NCBI GenBank assembly: GCA_021845835.1
Contig: JAJZVE010000161.1
Coordinates: forward strand, 1 to 8,656
DNA from: Pseudomonadota bacterium
Lineage (GTDB): Bacteria > Pseudomonadota > Alphaproteobacteria > Acetobacterales > Acetobacteraceae
DNA length: 8,656 nt
Direction of reading: 5' to 3'
Of this stretch, positions 1-6,142 are shown in pieces. Below the pieces are notes generated by a model, which saw only the letters and a list, made by a program, of their open reading frames with translations, was not told the origin of the DNA and did no database searches. Numbering within the stretch: position 1 is the stretch's first letter; every line of letters starts with the position of its first letter. The translations under genes and the position numbers were made by a program.

Positions 1-1005
1 CATCCTTGCCACGACGGTCGGACCATCATCGGTGCCGCTTGCTGCAATCGCCTTCAGGTAATGCAGGACGGCGGAATAGGCGCCGGCATCCATCATGTTC
101 GGCAGCTTGCCGTTGGCCCGCTCGGCGAAGCGTCTGGACCAGGCGCGGGTCGCGTCGTTCACGTCCCAGTAGAACGGCGTGGTGAAGGTAAGGCCCTGCG
201 CCGCGTTCAGGCCGAGCGCCTTCACGTCGGTGATGGTGACGAGCAATCCGGCCAGCTTCTGGCCGTGCGCGACGATGCCGAATTCCTGCGCCTGCTTGAT
301 GCTGTTGATGGTATCCGTGCCGGCGTTGGCCAGCCCGACCACCTTCGCCTTGCTCGCCTGCGCCTGCAGCAGGAACGAACTGAAGTCCGACGTGTTGAGC
401 GGCGCGCGAACGGCGCCGAGGACCTTGCCGCCGCTCGCCTCGACCACCTCGCCGGTGTCGTGTTCGAGGGCGTGGCCGAATGCGTAATCGGCGGTGAGGA
501 AGAACCACGTGTCGCCGCCGTTTCTGACGATTGCGCCGCCGGTCCCGTGCGCCAGCATCCAGGTATCGTATGTCCAGTGCACCGTGGTCGGCGAACAGGC
601 CTTGCCGGTCAGATCGGGCGTGGCGGCCCCGGTCGCCAGGAACACCTTCTTCTTCTCGCGGGCGACCTGGTTGACGGCCAGTGCCACTGCCGAGTTCGGC
701 ACATCGACGATGGCATCGACCCCGTCAACGTCGAACCATTTGCGCGCGATGCCGGCGCCGACATCGGCCTTGTTGAGATGATCGCCGGAGATCAGCTCGA
801 TCGGCTTGCCGAGCACCTTGCCGCCGAAGTCGTCGATGGCCATCTGCGCCGCGATGACGTCGCCCTGCCCGTTGGTCTCGGAATAGGCTCCCGACAGATC
901 GGTCAGCACGCCGATCCTGACGCCGCGATCGGCCGCTTGCGCGCTTGCGGCGCCTGCGGCAACGATCCATCCTCCGGCGAGCACGGCAGCCAGCCAGCGA
1001 GCCAT
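1..1005 (-). CDS. ABC transporter substrate-binding protein, branched-chain amino acid type (partial)
   Basis: This is a periplasmic solute-binding protein of the Peripla_BP_6 / LivJ-like family, which delivers a small ligand to an inner-membrane ABC permease. The N-terminus is a typical Sec signal peptide: MARW, then a hydrophobic stretch at about residues 5-20, with likely cleavage after ASA or AQA near residues 22-24. The mature part begins with the family's first beta strand, VRIGVLTDLSGAYSE (29-43), and continues with the ANQ-like helix around VALAVNQVA (107-115), the ADYAFG motif (172-177) and the inter-lobe strand GLTFTTPFYW (271-280). The reading frame is open to the window edge, so 335 residues are present; members are usually about 400, so the C-terminal lobe is incomplete. 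I chose the ATG at 1005 because GGGAGGG lies 7 nt upstream. An in-frame ATG at 1026 would add MKREGVS without a good ribosome binding site. The ligand cannot be told from sequence: amino acids, amides, urea and aromatic acids are all possible. No permease or ATPase gene is visible; they may lie to the left. Confidence 0.93.
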   Translation of the reverse strand, partial: MARWLAAVLAGGWIVAAGAASAQAADRGVRIGVLTDLSGAYSETNGQGDVIAAQMAIDDFGGKVLGKPIELISGDHLNKADVGAGIARKWFDVDGVDAIVDVPNSAVALAVNQVAREKKKVFLATGAATPDLTGKACSPTTVHWTYDTWMLAHGTGGAIVRNGGDTWFFLTADYAFGHALEHDTGEVVEASGGKVLGAVRAPLNTSDFSSFLLQAQASKAKVVGLANAGTDTINSIKQAQEFGIVAHGQKLAGLLVTITDVKALGLNAAQGLTFTTPFYWDVNDATRAWSRRFAERANGKLPNMMDAGAYSAVLHYLKAIAASGTDDGPTVVARM

Positions 1006-1012
1006 CGAGACG

Positions 1013-1019
1013 CCCTCCC
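1013..1019 (-). promoter_or_regulatory. Ribosome binding site of the substrate-binding protein
   Basis: GGGAGGG on the minus strand ends 7 nt before the ATG at 1005. It lies inside the short extension that would result from the alternative in-frame ATG at 1026, so it decides the start in favour of 1005. Confidence 0.7.
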
Positions 1020-1028
1020 GTTTCATGT

Positions 1029-1068
1029 TTTCAGGCCGTTACTTGCAGCGGTAGCACCGCTCCTGAAA
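1029..1068 (-). promoter_or_regulatory. Nested dyad with a candidate promoter upstream of the substrate-binding protein gene
   Basis: On the minus strand the sequence reads TTTCAGG-AGCGGT-GCT-ACCGCT, then an 11-nt stretch, then CCTGAAA. The inner arms (1056-1061 and 1047-1052) are perfect 6-bp complements around a 3-nt loop; the outer arms (1062-1068 and 1029-1035) are perfect 7-bp complements. The structure ends 2 nt before the upstream ATG. A candidate promoter overlaps it: TTGCGCC at 1076-1070, 14 nt, then GCTACCGC at 1055-1048. This resembles the TTGACGS-N10-14-GCTANAWC pattern described for Caulobacter housekeeping promoters, although the second half matches only partly. The dyad may be an operator over the -10 region or a leader hairpin. 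The dyad is seen directly; its role is inferred. Confidence 0.45.
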
Positions 1069-1084
1069 GGGCGCAATCCGCCCG

Positions 1085-1117
1085 GACAACGACCTGCAGC
1101 CGCTGAAAGTCGTTGTC
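1085..1117. repeat. 33-bp near-perfect palindrome, likely operator
   Basis: The arms GACAACGAC (1085-1093) and GTCGTTGTC (1109-1117) are perfect 9-bp complements. The centre contains a concentric 9-base palindrome, CAGC-C-GCTG (1097-1105), plus one more matched pair, so 15-1 = 14 of 16 possible pairs match around the central base at 1101. It sits 8 bp upstream of the candidate -35 box of the substrate-binding protein gene and about 80 bp from its start. No T-run follows on either strand, so an intrinsic terminator is unlikely. A binding site for a dimeric regulator of the transport gene is the simplest reading; which protein binds is unknown. Confidence 0.55.
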
Positions 1118-1290
1118 GATGTGTCCGATTGCCATGTTTCTGCGGCAAGGGCCGCGGACGCTTGCGATGCCACACCGGCGCATCAACCGACATGGCAACG
1201 GAGCAAACAGCGGCACTGTCATTGCAGCTATGCGGAGCCGTCGAAACGATCACGAAGCCTGACCCGAATCTCGCAGGGAACGGGCGGATG

Positions 1291-1320
1291 TTCGGCTGGC
1301 GGCGGCTGGCTGCGGCTGGC
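1291..1320. repeat. Three tandem 10-bp units just downstream of xerC
   Basis: Three consecutive 10-base units share the last eight bases CGGCTGGC (1293-1300, 1303-1310, 1313-1320), with the first two bases varying (TT, GG, TG). The array begins 8 bp beyond the xerC stop codon. The 10-bp period puts the units on the same face of the helix. Slippage in GC-rich DNA is the simplest origin; no function is evident. Confidence 0.6.
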
Positions 1321-1327
1321 TCCGCCG

Positions 1328-2239
1328 CTATCCGCGCGGATGCGTCTGCCGCCACACCTCCAGCAGCCGCGCCGCATCCACAGACGTATAGCGTTGCGTC
1401 GTGGACAGGCTGGCGTGGCCGAGCAGTTCCTGGATCGCGCGCAGATCGGCACCGTCCGCCAGCAGATGCGTCGCGAAGGAATGCCGCAGCGCGTGCGGCG
1501 TCGCGTGTTCTGGCAGGCCGTTCAGCCGCCGGAAGCCGCGCAGCGTGCGCTGCGCCACCGCCGCATCGAGCCGCGCCCCACGTACGCCCAGGAACAGCGG
1601 CGCATCGGGCGTCGGGCGTGGATGCCGGCGCAGCCACGCGGCGACCGCCGCGCGCACCACCGGCAGCACCGGCACCAGCCGCTGCTTCGCGCCTTTGCCG
1701 GTCACGCGCAGCGGCGCAGTGCTGCCCTCGCGCGGTGCGTCGGCGACGTTCAGCGCCAGCGCCTCGGCGATGCGCAGGCCGCAGCCGTACAGCAGCGTGA
1801 ACAGCGCCACGTCGCGCGCGGCGACGGCGGCGGCGTCGGACATTTCTCCGATGTCCGCGACGACGCGGCGGGCGTCCGGCTCGGTCAGCGCGCGCGGCAG
1901 CGGCCGGCGCACGCGCGGCGCGGCCAGCAGGCGCAGTTGCGCGTTGCTGACGCCGTGCCGCCGCGCGAGATAGCGGAACAGGCTGCGCACCGCGGCCAGG
2001 TGCCGCGCCCGCGTCGCGGCACCCAGCCCCGCCATCGCCTGCGCGGCGAGCCATGCCCGCACATCCGCCGCCCGCAACGCGGCCAGCGCGGCAAGGTCAG
2101 GCTCGGCGCCGAGATGGCGGGTGAGGAAACCCAGGAAATCGGCAAGGTCGGCGCCATACGCTGCGACGGTCAGCGGCGAGGCACGGCGTTCGTCGGTGAG
2201 CCATGCGAGAAAGGCCTGGCGCGCCGCCTCCGCCTGCAC
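1328..2239 (-). CDS. xerC: Tyrosine recombinase XerC
   Basis: Site-specific tyrosine recombinase that, with XerD, resolves chromosome dimers at dif during division. The 303-residue product has the usual two parts: an N-terminal SAM-like core-binding domain (about 5-95, with SPLTVAAYGADLADFLGFL at 21-39) and a C-terminal catalytic domain (about 115-300). All catalytic residues can be seen: Arg156 in GCGLRIAEAL, Lys182 in TGKGAKQR, His249 and Arg252 in HALRH, His275 in LLGHASLSTTQRYT, and the nucleophile Tyr284. Length is normal for XerC/XerD (about 300). The start is a GTG one base after the DUF484 stop (TAG-C-GTG); the longer open frame upstream only overlaps DUF484. The DUF484-xerC order is also found in Escherichia coli (yigA-xerC), which supports XerC over XerD or a phage integrase. 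It is the last gene of the three-gene operon and its translation is probably coupled to DUF484. Confidence 0.95.
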   Translation of the reverse strand: MQAEAARQAFLAWLTDERRASPLTVAAYGADLADFLGFLTRHLGAEPDLAALAALRAADVRAWLAAQAMAGLGAATRARHLAAVRSLFRYLARRHGVSNAQLRLLAAPRVRRPLPRALTEPDARRVVADIGEMSDAAAVAARDVALFTLLYGCGLRIAEALALNVADAPREGSTAPLRVTGKGAKQRLVPVLPVVRAAVAAWLRRHPRPTPDAPLFLGVRGARLDAAVAQRTLRGFRRLNGLPEHATPHALRHSFATHLLADGADLRAIQELLGHASLSTTQRYTSVDAARLLEVWRQTHPRG

Positions 2240-2240
2240 G

Positions 2241-2888
2241 CTACCGTCCCAGCGCCGCCGCGACCGCCCGGCCGAGGAAGGCGAGCGCGCCGGCGCCCTG
2301 TACCGGATCGAGCGCCCGCCCGTCGCGCGCCACCAGCGCCAGCAGCGCCGGCGGGCCTTCGCCGGGGATACGCACCAGCGCGTCGTGCCGCGCCAGCTCC
2401 GCCGCCTCCGCGTGCAGCAGCCCCGCCTCGTCCGGCTGGTCGCGGAACCGCACCGCGCGGCCGCCGAGCAGGCGCGCCACCGTGCCCTGCGGCAGCGGGC
2501 GCGCGCCGGGCAGCATCGCCTCCATGCACAGCGCGGCGGCATCGACGCCCAGCAGCGCCGGGAACTCGCCGCTGACGCACTCCGCGGGGTGGCCGGCGCA
2601 GATCAGCGCCAGCACCGCTTCCTGTACCCGCGCCGACAGGCCGGCGGCGGCGCGGCCGGCGGCCAGCACGCCGTCCGCCCGCTCCGCCATCGCCGCGGCG
2701 TGCGCCCGCTCGGCGCGCAGCATTGCCGCCATGTGGTCGGCCAGCACCGCGCCGTGCAGCCGCTCGGGCGGCGCCAGCCAGCGATACAGCTCCGGCCGCT
2801 CGGCGAGGAAATGCGGATGCGCGCGCAGCCACGCCGCCACCTCCGCCGCCTCCAGCGCGCCGGTCCCCTGCGGTGCCTGCACCGTCAC
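2241..2888 (-). CDS. DUF484 family protein
   Basis: A 215-residue protein of the DUF484 family (YigA-like), whose biochemical role is not established. The N-terminal family signature is visible as [22 protein letters not shown] (17-38), followed by an alanine/arginine-rich helix (about 45-90) that could form a coiled coil. The rest (about 90-215) has the alternating strand and helix pattern of a GAF-like domain, including [19 protein letters not shown] (180-198) and the final [12 protein letters not shown] helix. No signal peptide or membrane segment is seen. The start is GTG at 2888, whose GTGA overlaps the stop of the transaldolase by 4 nt; another GTG two codons on is possible. The stop is one base before the xerC start. 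The conserved pairing with xerC suggests a link to chromosome segregation or recombination, but that is inference. Confidence 0.9.
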   Translation of the reverse strand: MTVQAPQGTGALEAAEVAAWLRAHPHFLAERPELYRWLAPPERLHGAVLADHMAAMLRAERAHAAAMAERADGVLAAGRAAAGLSARVQEAVLALICAGHPAECVSGEFPALLGVDAAALCMEAMLPGARPLPQGTVARLLGGRAVRFRDQPDEAGLLHAEAAELARHDALVRIPGEGPPALLALVARDGRALDPVQGAGALAFLGRAVAAALGR

Positions 2889-3568
2889 CGCGTGCCGGCC
2901 GTCGCCTTCGGGTCTTCGATGTGCTGGCCGGTCTTCGCCCAGTCGGCGAGGAACGCCGCCAGTCCCTTCTCGGTCAGCGGATGGGCGTACAGGCTGCGCA
3001 GCACCGCCGGCGGCAGCGTCGCCACATGCGCGCCCAGCTTCGCCGCCGCGATCACATGCAGCGGGTTGCGCACGCTCGCCACCAGCACCTCGGTGCGGAA
3101 ATACTCGTAGTTGCGGTAGATCTGCACGATGTCAGCGATCAGCTCCATGCCGATATGGCCGATGTCGTCCAGCCGGCCGACGAACGGGCTGACGAAGGTG
3201 GCGCCCGCCTTTGCCGCCAGCAGCGCCTGCGCGGCCGAGAAGCACAGCGTGACGTTGACCATCGCGCCGTCGGAGGTTAGGGCCTTGCAGGCGCGCAGGC
3301 CGTCGGGCGTCAGCGGCACTTTGATGGTGACGTTGCGGGCGATGCTGCGCAGCACCGCGGCCTCGCGCATGATCGCCGCGTACTCGGTGGCGGCAACCTC
3401 GGCGCTCACCGGGCCGGGCACCACGTCGCAGATTTCGGCGATCACGTCGCGCATGTTGCGGCCCGACTTGGCGATCAGCGTGGGATTGGTGGTCACGCCG
3501 TCGAGCAGGCCGCTCTCGGCCAGCGACCGGATTTCCTTGGTGTCGGCGGTATCGACGAAGAACTTCAT
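2885..3568 (-). CDS. tal: Transaldolase, small TalC/Fsa (TIGR00875-type) subfamily
   Basis: A 227-residue class I aldolase fold enzyme of the short transaldolase / fructose-6-phosphate aldolase group, cytosolic, acting in the non-oxidative pentose phosphate pathway. It opens with [13 protein letters not shown] and carries [13 protein letters not shown] (24-36). The Schiff-base lysine is Lys83 in [11 protein letters not shown]. Asp6 and Asn28 occupy the expected active-site places. Two positions that separate the activities read as transaldolase: Glu57 (Gln59 in E. coli FsaA) and Phe129 in [11 protein letters not shown] (Tyr131 in FsaA, Phe178 in TalB). I therefore favour transaldolase (dihydroxyacetone transfer) over true fructose-6-phosphate aldolase, although automated naming may say fsa. 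The ATG at 3568 follows AGAGGGA at a 9-nt spacing. It is the first gene of the operon with DUF484 and xerC, and divergent from priA. Substrate choice is inferred from the alignment by eye. Confidence 0.94.
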   Translation of the reverse strand: MKFFVDTADTKEIRSLAESGLLDGVTTNPTLIAKSGRNMRDVIAEICDVVPGPVSAEVAATEYAAIMREAAVLRSIARNVTIKVPLTPDGLRACKALTSDGAMVNVTLCFSAAQALLAAKAGATFVSPFVGRLDDIGHIGMELIADIVQIYRNYEYFRTEVLVASVRNPLHVIAAAKLGAHVATLPPAVLRSLYAHPLTEKGLAAFLADWAKTGQHIEDPKATAGTR

Positions 3569-3577
3569 GGGAGTACG

Positions 3578-3584
3578 TCCCTCT
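3578..3584 (-). promoter_or_regulatory. Ribosome binding site of the transaldolase gene
   Basis: AGAGGGA on the minus strand lies 9 nt upstream of the ATG at 3568. This supports that start over the in-frame codons further upstream, which would add a proline-rich stretch foreign to the family. Confidence 0.6.
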
Positions 3585-3606
3585 CGGAGGAAACGGACCA
3601 TACAGG

Positions 3607-5832
3607 ATGGCGGCGGCGGACAGAAGGCGGGGACGGGCGGGCGGGCGGGCACCGGGGCGCGAGGCACCGGCGCGGCGGCGCGTGCCGGTGCTGCTGCCGT
3701 ACCCGTTCCCCGGCCCGTTCGACTATGCGGTGCCGCCGGGGATGGACCCGCAGCCCGGCGACCTCGTGCTGGCGCCGCTCAACCGGCGCGAGGCGGTCGG
3801 CGTGGTGTGGGACGGCGCGCCCGATCCCGACCTGCCGGCGACGCGCCTGAAGCCGCTCGCGGCGGTCCTGGCGGCGCCGCCGATGCGCGCCGACCTGCGC
3901 CGGCTGGTGGATTGGATCGCCGCCTATACGCTCGCCGCCCCTGGCGAGGTGCTGGCGATGGCGCTGCGGGTGAACGCGCTGCGGCCGGAGCAGGCCCCGG
4001 TCGGCTGGTGCCTGGCCGGGTCGCCGCCCGCGGCAAAGCTGACCGAGGCGCGGCAGCGCGTGCTGGCGGCGCTCGCGGCCGGGCCGCGCGGCGGCGCCGA
4101 ACTGGCGCGGGAGGCGGGCGTCACCGCGGGCGTGATCCGCGGCATGGCCGATGCCGGCCTGATCGTCCCCGTCACCCTGCCGGCTGCCGCCCGCTTCGTC
4201 GCGCCCGACCCGGACCGCCCCGGCCCCGCGCTGTCCGCGCAGCAGGCGGCGGCGGCGGCCGAGCTGTGCGCGGCGGTGGCGGCGCGCGCATTCTCCGTCA
4301 CGCTGCTCGACGGCGTCACCGGCTCGGGCAAGACCGAAGTGTATCTGGAAGCGGTGGCGGAATGCCTGCGCGCCGGGCGGCAGGCGCTGGTGCTGCTGCC
4401 GGAGATCGCGCTCTCGTCGCAATGGCTGGAACGGTTCGAGGGCCGGTTCGGCGTCGCGCCGGCAGTCTGGCATTCCGACCTGTCGTCGCGCACGCGGCGG
4501 CAGAGCTGGCGGGCGGTGGCTGCGGGGACGGCACCGGTGGTGGTCGGCGCGCGCTCGGCGCTGTTCCTGCCGTTCCCCGATCTCGGTCTGGTGGTGATCG
4601 ACGAGGAGCACGAGACGGCGTTCAAGCAGGAGGAGGGCGTCGTCTATCATGCCCGCGACATGGCGGTGGTGCGCGCGCGGCTGTGCGCCGCGCCGGCGGT
4701 GCTGGTGTCGGCGACGCCGAGCCTGGAGACGATGGCGAATGTCGAATCCGGCCGCTACCGCCAGGTGACGCTGCCGGCGCGGCATGGCGGCGCCGCGCTG
4801 CCGACGGTGCGGCTGATCGACCTGCGGGATGCGATGCCGGAGCGCGGGCGGTTCCTCGCCCCGCCGCTGGTGGCAGCGATCGGCGCGGCGTTCGCGCGCG
4901 GCGAGCAGGCGATGCTGTTCCTCAACCGCCGCGGCTACGCGCCGCTGACGCTGTGCCGGCATTGCGGCCACCGCATGCAGTGCCCGAACTGCACCGCCTG
5001 GCTGGTCGAGCACCGCGTGCGGCGGCAATTGCAGTGCCACCATTGCGGCCACGCCGAGCCGATCCCGCCCGCCTGCCCGGTGTGCGGCGCGGCAGCGAGC
5101 CTGACCCCCGTCGGTCCGGGCATCGAGCGCATCACCGAGGAAGCGGCCAGCCTGTTCCCCGCCGCCCGGCGCCTCGTGATGGCGAGCGACACCATCCCCG
5201 GCCCGCACGCCGCGGCGGAGGCGGCGCACGCCATCGCGGCGCGCGAGGTCGATCTCATCATCGGCACCCAGATCGTCGCCAAAGGCTGGCATTTCCCGCA
5301 TCTGACGCTGGTCGGCGTGGTCGATGCCGATCTCGGGCTGGCGGGGGGCGACCTGCGGGCGGCGGAGCGGACGGTGCAACTGCTGCACCAGGTCGCCGGC
5401 CGCGCCGGGCGGGCGGAGGCGCCGGGCGAGGTGCTGCTGCAGACCTTCGACCCGAACCATCCGGTAATGCAGGCGCTGCTGGCCGGCGACCTCGCCCGCT
5501 TCATGGCGAGCGAGGCGGCGCAGCGCCGGCCCGGACACTGGCCGCCCTATGGCCGGCTGGCCGCGCTGATCGTCAGCGCCGACTCGGGCGAGGCCGCCGA
5601 CGCCGTTGCCCGCGATCTCGCCCGCGCCGCGCCGCACGGGACCGGGATCGCCGTGCTGGGCCCGGCGCCCGCCCCGCTCGCCATCCTGCGCGGCCGGCAC
5701 CGGCGGCGCCTGCTGCTGAAGACGCGCCGGGACGTGGCGGTGCAACCCTTGTTGCGGGCCTGGCTGGCAAAGGTGCAACCGCGCGGCACGACACGGATCG
5801 ACGTGGACGTGGACCCGATGAGCTTTCTGTAA
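3607..5832 (+). CDS. priA: Primosomal protein N', replication restart helicase PriA
   Basis: Superfamily 2 DNA helicase that recognises stalled forks and D-loops, unwinds 3' to 5', and reloads the replicative helicase. The 741-residue frame contains, in order: the N-terminal DNA-binding domain ([16 protein letters not shown], 31-46); a winged-helix region (about 145-185); Walker A GVTGSGKT (236-243); Walker B DEEH (332-335); motif [11 protein letters not shown] (367-374); eight zinc-binding cysteines (450, 453, 459, 462, 477, 480, 490, 493) for two zinc ions; motif [13 protein letters not shown] (553-564); motif [10 protein letters not shown] (595-602); and the C-terminal domain ending in DVDPMSFL. 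All key residues are present. The start is uncertain: the ATG at 3607 has GGAGG 16 nt away, too far to be ideal, and residues 1-25 are Arg/Gly/Ala-rich and unlike PriA. A GTG at 3682 would give 717 residues beginning at [11 protein letters not shown]. It is divergent from the transaldolase operon. Confidence 0.96.
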   Translation: MAAADRRRGRAGGRAPGREAPARRRVPVLLPYPFPGPFDYAVPPGMDPQPGDLVLAPLNRREAVGVVWDGAPDPDLPATRLKPLAAVLAAPPMRADLRRLVDWIAAYTLAAPGEVLAMALRVNALRPEQAPVGWCLAGSPPAAKLTEARQRVLAALAAGPRGGAELAREAGVTAGVIRGMADAGLIVPVTLPAAARFVAPDPDRPGPALSAQQAAAAAELCAAVAARAFSVTLLDGVTGSGKTEVYLEAVAECLRAGRQALVLLPEIALSSQWLERFEGRFGVAPAVWHSDLSSRTRRQSWRAVAAGTAPVVVGARSALFLPFPDLGLVVIDEEHETAFKQEEGVVYHARDMAVVRARLCAAPAVLVSATPSLETMANVESGRYRQVTLPARHGGAALPTVRLIDLRDAMPERGRFLAPPLVAAIGAAFARGEQAMLFLNRRGYAPLTLCRHCGHRMQCPNCTAWLVEHRVRRQLQCHHCGHAEPIPPACPVCGAAASLTPVGPGIERITEEAASLFPAARRLVMASDTIPGPHAAAEAAHAIAAREVDLIIGTQIVAKGWHFPHLTLVGVVDADLGLAGGDLRAAERTVQLLHQVAGRAGRAEAPGEVLLQTFDPNHPVMQALLAGDLARFMASEAAQRRPGHWPPYGRLAALIVSADSGEAADAVARDLARAAPHGTGIAVLGPAPAPLAILRGRHRRRLLLKTRRDVAVQPLLRAWLAKVQPRGTTRIDVDVDPMSFL
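3629..3657 (+). repeat. G-quadruplex motif at the 5' end of priA
   Basis: Six runs of three or more G lie on the plus strand: 3629-3632, 3635-3637, 3639-3641, 3643-3645, 3647-3649 and 3654-3657. The four central runs are separated by single C loops (GGGCGGGCGGGCGGG), the arrangement that forms the most stable parallel quadruplexes. It is on the non-template strand for priA, so the mRNA could also fold this way. It encodes the doubtful N-terminal Arg/Gly stretch, or would be untranslated leader if priA starts at 3682. The motif is seen directly; folding and function are inferred. Confidence 0.6.
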
Positions 5833-5837
5833 GCGGG

Positions 5838-5867
5838 TTGCATAAATCGCCGCCCGAACCAGATTAG
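5838..5867 (+). promoter_or_regulatory. Weak candidate promoter for the toxin-antitoxin pair
   Basis: TTGCAT (5838-5843) is followed 18 nt later by GATTAG (5862-5867), a poor match to a -10 box, within a stretch that is AT-richer than its surroundings and begins just after the priA stop. The 13-bp palindrome starts 2 nt beyond it. Position and composition support a promoter here; the boxes themselves are weak. Confidence 0.25.
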
Positions 5868-5868
5868 A

Positions 5869-5881
5869 TGGACTTAGTCCA
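5869..5881. promoter_or_regulatory. 13-bp palindrome, probable antitoxin operator
   Basis: TGGACT-T-AGTCCA is a perfect inverted repeat with 6-bp arms around one base. It ends exactly where the antitoxin's ribosome binding site GTGGAGG (5882-5888) begins. Phd/YefM antitoxins repress their own operons by binding short palindromes between promoter and start, so this is the natural operator candidate. Binding is inferred from position and symmetry. Confidence 0.6.
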
Positions 5882-5893
5882 GTGGAGGCGGCC

Positions 5894-6142
5894 ATGCGCA
5901 CGGTGAACATCCACGAAGCCAAGACGCACTTGTCGCGCCTCGTCGAAGCGGCCGTGAAGGGCGAGCCATTCATCATCGCCAAGGCGGGCAAGCCGATGGT
6001 GAAGGTGGAGGCGATCCAGACGCCGGAAGACAAGGTGAAGCGCCGGATCGGCTTCCTGAAGGGCATCATCAATGTTCCCGACGATTTCGACGAGATGGGG
6101 CGCCAGGAGATCGAACGGATGTTCTATGGCGAGGGGGAGTGA
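5894..6142 (+). CDS. Type II antitoxin, Phd/YefM family
   Basis: An 82-residue antitoxin that should bind and neutralise the PIN toxin encoded directly after it, and repress the operon. The N-terminal half is the Phd/YefM DNA-binding and dimer fold: MRTVNIHEAKTHLSRLVEA (1-19), then a turn and strand pair KGEPFIIAKAGKPMVKVEA (22-40). The C-terminal tail, RRIGFLKGIINVPDDFDEM (50-68), is the type found with COG3744-like PIN toxins and would wrap the toxin. The ATG at 5894 follows GGAGG with 6 nt spacing; an in-frame GTG at 5882 would add four residues but is itself part of the ribosome binding site. Its TGA overlaps the GTG of the toxin (GTGA), giving translational coupling. Called vapB in some annotations, but the fold is Phd/YefM rather than AbrB. 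Confidence 0.93.
   Translation: MRTVNIHEAKTHLSRLVEAAVKGEPFIIAKAGKPMVKVEAIQTPEDKVKRRIGFLKGIINVPDDFDEMGRQEIERMFYGEGE

Larger units (their letters stand above)
1027..1327. other. Gene-free gap between xerC and the substrate-binding protein gene
   Basis: About 300 bp without a convincing gene. It is visibly less GC-rich than the neighbouring coding DNA. It holds the nested dyad and promoter candidate, the 33-bp palindrome and, at its right end, a short tandem repeat. A 63-codon minus-strand frame (1222 down to 1031) can be read through it, but it has no recognisable domain and runs through both dyads, so I treat it as chance. No T-rich terminator hairpin is seen downstream of xerC. Confidence 0.6.

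Noticed and set aside
1085..1117. Reading of the 33-bp palindrome as a bidirectional terminator
   Set aside because: Neither strand has a T-run after the stem, and the stem is not especially GC-rich for this genome.
1031..1222. 63-codon minus-strand frame between xerC and the substrate-binding protein gene
   Set aside because: No recognisable domain, no clear ribosome binding site, and it runs straight through both dyads and the promoter candidate. Chance open frame in GC-rich DNA is more likely, though a degraded gene cannot be excluded.
61..1800. 579-codon plus-strand open frame
   Set aside because: It is antisense to the substrate-binding protein gene and xerC, spans their gap, and its composition is the Arg/Ala-rich type expected of the mirror frame in high-GC DNA.
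1328..2239. Phage or mobile-element integrase instead of XerC
   Set aside because: Size, motifs and the DUF484 neighbour fit chromosomal XerC; there are no attachment sites, tRNA genes or phage genes nearby.
3565..6072. 835-codon minus-strand open frame opposite priA
   Set aside because: Antisense shadow of priA and the antitoxin: Arg/Gln/His-rich without domains, while the plus strand carries a complete helicase with all motifs.
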